A DNA stretch of 64,000 nucleotides, from the NCBI GenBank assembly GCA_036571765.1, contig BROE01000019.1:1054001-1118000 (forward strand), written 5' to 3'. Under the pieces are notes generated by a model, which saw nothing but the letters and a program-made list of their open reading frames with translations, ran no database searches and was not told the DNA's origin. The DNA is from Plecoglossus altivelis (Eukaryota > Chordata > Actinopteri > Osmeriformes > Plecoglossidae). The position numbers and the translations under genes are program-made. Shown piece by piece: positions 59,901-64,000 of this stretch (positions within the stretch are counted from its first letter, which is position 1; each line of letters starts with the position of its first letter).

Positions 59901-62900
59901 GCCGAAGGTCGATGATCGACTGTTGTTGTGTCCTCTGACCTCCGGCCACGTGTCTCGGACACTCGGGTAAAAAGAGGGGCGGAGCTGTCAACCGATCACC
60001 ACCTGGTCGTGAGCTGGATCCGCTGGTGAGAGGAGGAAGTCGGACAGACCTGGCAGGCCAAGCGTATCGTGAGGGTCTGTTGGGAACGTCTGGCGGAGCC
60101 TTCTGTCAGCGAGTCTTCAGCTCGCACCTCCGCCGGAGAGTTTCTCACAGATTCCGGGGGGGACTGGGGACATTGAGTCTGAGTGGACTAATTTTTTCTT
60201 TTCTTGTTTTTTTTCATCTATCTACGTTCCTACTCTCACCTATGGTCCATGAACTTTGGGTAATGACCGAGAGGACAAGATCGCAGATACAAGCGGTCTA
60301 AAGCGTCGAAATTAGTTTTCTCCGCAGGGTGGCCAGTCGCTCCCTTAGAGATAAGGTGAGGAGCTCGGTCACACGGGAGAAGCTCGGAGTAGAGCCGCTG
60401 GTCCTCCACGTCGAGAGGAGCAAGCTGAGGTGGCTCAGGCTCGGGCATCTGTTTCGGATGCCTTCTGGACGCCTCCCTCGGGAGCTGTTCCGGGCATGTC
60501 CTACCGGGAGGCGGCCCAGGGGAAGACCCAGGACACGCTGAGGGACTATGTCTCTCGGCAGGCCTTGGAACGCCTAGGATCCCTAGGCGTTCCCAGGCCA
60601 GCTGCCCCCGCGACAATATTGAAATTTCAATATTAAAATTAATTTTGATCAGTTTTATTTTTTACTATAAAACTTCATATGGAAAAATAAAAGAAAGCAA
60701 ATCAAACTGATCAAAATTAACTTTAATATTGAAATTTCATCAATTTTTTCGATTTTATTTTTTTAATATTTAAAATCAATAATCAGATCATATGAGAGTC
60801 TAATAATAAAATATAAAGAAAGATCAATAAAAATTGACCATATATCTTATTTTCAAAAAGTGACCATCTTGATTGCAAACATGACCATCTTGATCGAAAA
60901 ACCCTATATATGGCTCTCACTGAAATAAATTTTCTAAATTTTTTGCTTTCATGGCTCTCTTAGTCAAAAAGGTTCCCGACCCCTGGTTTAGATCCTTTCA
61001 CTGTAGATCAAGAGGTCACATGGACAAATGCCCCCTTGTAAGTTGCTTTAGATAAAAACATCTGAATGAATAAATACATGAATAAAGAAAAGTGGGTATT
61101 GTCATCACCTGGAAAATGGAACACTTCTGGTAAAAAGTGAACTGAACCCTGGAAGCTAGCTGTTGTTGCTGGGCAGTCAGGTTTTGGGTAAGTGAGGGTG
61201 GCAGTTGGATAGATCCTTGAGAAAGGGAAGATGTTTTCGCACTTCTCCCCCTTTCTGCTCCAAGCACCTGCGGGTCCCAGACCACACAAAAGTTTTAACT
61301 GATCAACTAAGCAGTGTGAATAACCATTTCTTCACTGATAATTAAGAATTAGCAAGTACCTTCATAATACAGACTGTATAGACCAATTAAATGATCTGTG
61401 TCCATATCTGAACGTGTCTTAGACCGAACATTGGAAAAACATGGGAAAAAGCAAACTTTTTTAATGAAGTCTGAACTTTATAGGGGTTGATCAGAAGTTT
61501 CTATATTTTGGAGAAAAAAAATATTTGCAGAAAATAATTGAGCTTCAGAGAAAGTTTTAATTTATCACAAGAAAAATTATTTTACTTATATATGCAATAA
61601 ATGTACATATATATTTAACTTTAATAAATACATTTATGAACATAACTTTGTCTACTATTTTAAAATATGTCAGCAGTGTACTGTTTCTATGTATGATCAG
61701 ATGAACTGACAATGAAACACTGAAACATAAGATACAATTTATGGCTTGTTATACATTTTGTTATATGGTTTATTATTCTCTTTTGAAAAAACAAAGTAAA
61801 AGCTGTTAAAACTTTAATCAGGGGGGAAAATGTATATTTGACATGTATCAAGATGGACGGGCAACTACTGTTTTTGTTTCCTTTATTTCATAATTAACGT
61901 AAATAATTTCATAATTAAAGTAAAATACATGATTAAGTTAGTGTTTGTTGGCCTCTGTTGCCATCTATGGCCTTGCCATAGTTAACTGCAACTGTAGATG
62001 GTAAGATGCACACAGGCTGCACACCCACAACAAGTGGATGTAGCGTATACAAGAGGGATTCATCAAGTTTATTAACATACAATGAGGGAATGAATATGTA
62101 AGATGTGCGTATGATTGAAACAAAAAAAGTGAATTTTTCAGAGAACTGAAAAATGTGCATGGTTTCACCTAAACAAGGGACTGAAAACTAAAATGTCTGC
62201 AATATTTAATAAATTGTGGGCACAAAATAAAGTAAATGTTTATCAACATTACCTCCAGGGCTCTGTATACATCCAAATACAAAGTTTTAATTTGTGTAGT
62301 ATTTCAATAACAAATATAAATTCTCTTCTGCAACGGTGTAAAAGTGTACATACCTGCACACAGCTGGGGTCTGAGATAGAAAAGGATATCTCCTGGAAAT
62401 GTTTGCCATTCACTGTTTTGACAGAGAGCGCCAGTGACTGGGAGAGTAAGGTCTCAATTCCTCCATATACAACCAGTTTCAGGCCAACTGTATTGACAAT
62501 CCCTATAATCCTGTAAAATACAGTAACATTTTACTTGAAGGAGGTCATCATACATCTGAACATCCATAAAATCTATTTTGAAGGACTATGCGTTGCTCAG
62601 TGGCAGAGCTTTTGGCATTCATTCCAGAGATTACATTTTTGTAAACAGTGTTTCAGATTAAAGTAATTTATGACTAAATTAATACATTATATTACTTAAC
62701 TAGGCAAATTACTCATTTCAGTGTGTGGGATTATAATTCCTACCAAATTGTGTGGTGCAACCGTTAAATTATCTGAAAGACATTTTCAAAACTAAGATGC
62801 ATTCTGAGAATTTAGCAGAGAAACAGCAAAGGCTCTGACGTACAGCTAACACTCTAGTACAGGGGTGAGGGGTGTATGGCCAAAACAACAGCTTGATCTG

Positions 62901-63822
62901 GCCCCCAAGACAATTCAATAATACAAAGCATTTACCTAGAAGCCTATACTGTTTTTGATATGAAAAGGAAATAATGTAAAATAGTAGAATCATGTAGCAA
63001 GGCCACAGTCAAGGTGATCTCAAAATGCAGTTAAGAGGTTATGTGTAATAACTGACATATCTCAAAGCGACTGTCAAAAAACAACAAATTGAATGCAGAA
63101 TGTCGTGCTTCCCAAGACTTCCAATTTTCTTTTTTTGTTTCAAGTAAAAAACCAGTGTGCCTAGTTTGTGAGGAAAACGAGCTGCAAGGAGCCTCATCAA
63201 CTGTACTATCTGACATCAGATGCCTTGCCTGTCCAAGAGAAGCTACTCCAGCCATCAAATCAAATTAAACTTTATTTATATAATGCATTTCGGTTGTTGT
63301 TTTTTTAGAATGTGCGTGTTTACACGTATTCATATGATGTCTGATCACTAACGCACGTTGTGTTATGTTGAGACCATCTTCAGTACCCCTCCTTGGCACA
63401 CAACCTTGACCAGTACTTTAAACATAGCCAGTGGGAAGGCAGGTCCTGTCCAGACCAAGCAATCTTAAACAAATAGTCAATGAACAGTGTCTGCTTGCTT
63501 GATGGATTAACTTTAGAAACTCCATGTTACTGTTTGAAAAACGTCTGTTGTTGTTAGAAATCAGGGGTCACCTCTTATCTACCTACCACATGTTGTATCA
63601 TGTTTACTTACCTGGTGGATAAGGAATCCAATATGTTGGGTGAAGCACTGAGCAGGTTGCTAACAATATGGATAGAGGTATTGCCCAGGGCCAGGCTGAC
63701 TTTGGGCCCAGCCAGCAAACCCTCTAGTTTATACACAAGCTCATCCACTTGGGAGGCGTTCAGATGGGACACATCTTTGGTAATTTCCAGCAGTTGATTG
63801 GCCTGCTCCTCTCCACTTCTTA
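47992..63822 (-). CDS. adgrg2: Adhesion GPCR G2 (GPR64), 3' part, 12 coding exons
   Basis: Plasma-membrane adhesion receptor. Exons in transcript order: 63822-63612, 62510-62354, 61267-61109, 54840-54718, 54590-54545, 54463-54360, 53692-53568, 53367-53096, 52721-52622, 52437-52154, 51419-51318, 48242-47992. They join in frame to about 643 residues. The first four cover the GAIN domain (ASRVQFTFYQ; VITLKN). CVFWDF and the GPS site CGCNHL|TSF follow, with the His-Leu-Thr self-cleavage triad intact. TM1 has YITYIGCG, TM3 HYFLLSCFTWMGLEAVHMY, TM4 begins LKFSLIGWGIP, TM5 YVAVVAYFCIIFLFN, TM6 AGITFLLGFTWGFAFFAWGP and TM7 MYLFAIFNSLQGFFIF. The tail starts EWSRTVTQ, matching human DWSKTAT. Upstream exons are outside the window, so the start is missing. 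The last 31 codons are doubtful because a strong GTAAGT donor lies at 48089. Confidence 0.93.
49000..50650 (+). pseudogene. LINE reverse transcriptase pseudogene
   Basis: Plus-strand frames recover REVWNGIKTITG near 49016, VRDPLQFAC near 49560, LFIDFSSTFNTIQP near 49670, LVGWTLDYLTNRPQF near 49750, LNELHLNIIKTKEMVL near 50010, SYKYLGLQLDSKLGW near 50140 (with frame shifts) and RSIVFSVHFYANVCWG near 50274. These are palm and thumb blocks of a fish non-LTR element. Stops and frameshifts are frequent. The 3' end runs into a TA repeat at 50690. It is in sense with the plus strand, inside an adgrg2 intron. Confidence 0.72.
50688..50800. repeat. TA-rich microsatellite at the LINE 3' end
   Basis: Alternating ATATATAC, ATATATGT and ATATATGC units for about 110 bp directly after the LINE 3' flank. 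It may have grown from the LINE tail. Confidence 0.88.
54900..55480. other. adgrg2 intron sequence between exon 54718-54840 and the LINE tail
   Basis: AT-rich sequence with no recognised gene or element. An open frame at 55009-55203 has no recognisable similarity. Confidence 0.5.
55480..55590 (+). mobile_element. 3' end of a non-LTR retrotransposon
   Basis: GGCTCCAGTCACCTGTGACC, then ACAAGCGGCA and a terminal ATGGATGGATGG repeat, are the standard tail of fish LINEs that end in short tandem repeats. Only the last 100 bases are present, consistent with 5' truncation. Confidence 0.55.
55855..55960 (+). ncRNA. Possible HDV-like ribozyme fold at the LINE 5' end
   Basis: The first base of the element begins CCCCT, which can pair with AGGGG about 27 nt later (P1-like). 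Between them CCACC pairs with GGTGG around a 7-nt loop (P3-like), and the two right-hand strands abut, as in HDV-like ribozymes. A second segment to about 55960 could supply P4 and P2. Both LINE copies start at exactly this base. The complete fold, especially P2 and the catalytic C, was not established. Confidence 0.3.
55855..57599 (+). mobile_element. RTE-like LINE, copy 1, with central gap
   Basis: The element runs from CCCCTCCTTGAACC to an (ATGG)n tail and is flanked by an exact 12-bp duplication GACATATTTGAG (55843-55854 and 57600-57611), so both ends are true. The 5' part encodes an APE-type endonuclease (GTWNVTSLAG; SAYGPNSS; LLGDFNAHVGND). The 3' part encodes the end of the reverse transcriptase (DDVVLMAPSDRDL; LGVLFTSEGR; YVPTLTYGHELWVMTERT) and the GRRPRGRPRTR tail region. 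Between them, at 56791, is one N, and the fingers and most of the palm, including the residues before DD, are absent. The 532-codon frame across the N is therefore not a real protein. It lies antisense in an adgrg2 intron. Confidence 0.85.
57815..58228 (+). mobile_element. Probable solo LTR of a gypsy-type retrovirus-like element
   Basis: The segment starts TGTCATGTCCCCGG and ends CCGTGACA, giving TG...CA ends with an inverted TGTCA/TGACA pair. It contains an AATAAAG signal near 58160 in a pyrimidine-rich 3' half, as in fish Ty3/gypsy LTRs. No second LTR, primer site or gag-pol frame is present, and no 5-bp duplication was seen, so age or a wrong boundary is possible. Confidence 0.5.
58864..60612 (+). 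mobile_element. RTE-like LINE, copy 2, rearranged
   Basis: It starts at the same base as copy 1 and is nearly identical to it for about 930 bp, including an open endonuclease frame (59100-59840) that ends by frameshift. It then keeps a linker missing from copy 1 (59800-60190), jumps over the RT core to THELWVMTERT-type sequence near 60225, and carries many indels. The 3' end is abnormal: at 60567-60593 the sequence folds back on itself and there is no ATGG tail. It is a dead copy. Confidence 0.8.
60567..60593. repeat. Short foldback at the end of LINE copy 2
   Basis: GGAACGCCTAGG (60567-60578) is followed after 3 nt by its exact reverse complement (60582-60593). Pairing can be extended outward into GGCC on both sides with two mismatches. 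The second arm is the normal LINE sequence in reverse, pointing to a template switch during insertion or repair. Confidence 0.8.
60615..60739. repeat. AT-rich inverted repeat, 36-bp arms
   Basis: Arms 60620-60655 and 60704-60739 are reverse complements with one mismatch and a 48-nt spacer. The left arm also overlaps a 20-bp perfect palindrome, AATATTGAAATTTCAATATT (60615-60634). It lies immediately after LINE copy 2. Confidence 0.85.
61268..62353. other. adgrg2 intron between exons 62354-62510 and 61109-61267
   Basis: AT-rich intron of about 1.1 kb. Nothing beyond normal splice sites was recognised. Confidence 0.5.
62511..63611. other. adgrg2 intron between exons 63612-63822 and 62354-62510
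   Basis: About 1.1 kb. It contains a short ATCAAATCAAATTAAACTTT repeat piece near 63254, a type commonly dispersed in fish genomes. No gene was seen. Confidence 0.5.
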
Positions 63823-64000
63823 CTGGGGTAATGACAATGATGAAGATGAATAAGCCTGAATTAGGATGCATGGTTTGAGCAAGGAAGCATACAGATGTAA
63901 ATGGCTGTTATAGCTGTCTGACAGATATGTATTGAATTATGGATATTTTGAATTATGTATGAATGAGTGTGAACACTGCTGGGGGACTTTCACCAAACCC

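Noticed and set aside
62840..62930. Another hAT-like MITE (GTACAGGGGTG / CTGGCCCCC)
   Set aside because: Only one CAGGGG-like end is visible, with no matching right end or 8-bp duplication.

Overview
This is a stretch of teleost fish genome, with no prokaryotic character. Spliced vertebrate genes are spread thinly, introns are kilobases long, and the repeats are fish-typical: Tc1-like transposons, a V-SINE-type SINE, hAT-like MITEs, and RTE and L2-like LINE debris. The species cannot be fixed from the sequence. All coordinates come from reading splice sites and reading frames by eye.

Four host genes are visible. (1) At 1-762 on the minus strand are the first two coding exons of a rhomboid-like membrane protein closest to RHBDD2; the gene leaves the window at base 1. 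(2) At 5202-23086 on the plus strand is a complete spermine synthase gene (sms): 11 coding exons and 354 codons plus stop, with the reading frame intact across every junction. Two of its introns carry minor-spliceosome (U12-type) signals, one of them with AT-AC ends. (3) At 27356-45371 on the plus strand is a complete GABA-A receptor rho subunit gene, best matched to gabrr3: nine coding exons and 474 codons plus stop. (4) At 47992-63822 on the minus strand is the 3' part of an adhesion G-protein-coupled receptor, adgrg2 (GPR64). It covers part of the GAIN domain, the GPS cleavage site, all seven membrane helices and the tail; the N-terminal exons lie beyond 64000. gabrr3 and adgrg2 converge, while the rhomboid gene and sms diverge. 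These genes serve unrelated roles (polyamine synthesis, inhibitory ligand-gated chloride current, adhesion GPCR signalling) and do not form a pathway.

Nearly everything else is mobile DNA. In order: a hAT-like MITE and a SINE between the first two genes; L2-type LINE debris, a second copy of the MITE, a degenerate mariner/Tc1 transposase, and a DIRS-like element with a long-TIR Tc1 element nested in it, all within sms introns; a TG/TA microsatellite between sms and gabrr3; two oppositely oriented copies of a 0.5-kb TIR element with perfect 9-bp target duplications, a 1.38-kb TA-flanked transposon, and Tc1 remnants, within gabrr3 introns; a 619-bp TA-flanked TIR element and a 42-bp minisatellite between gabrr3 and adgrg2; and LINE debris, two RTE-like LINE copies and a probable solo LTR within adgrg2 introns.

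I did not find an obviously new biological system. The most rewarding observations are the two U12 introns in sms, the 9-bp-TSD transposon family, a foldback at the exact 5' end of the RTE-like LINE that could be an HDV-like ribozyme, a single N that makes a falsely intact 532-residue LINE reading frame, and the DIRS-like inverted ends.
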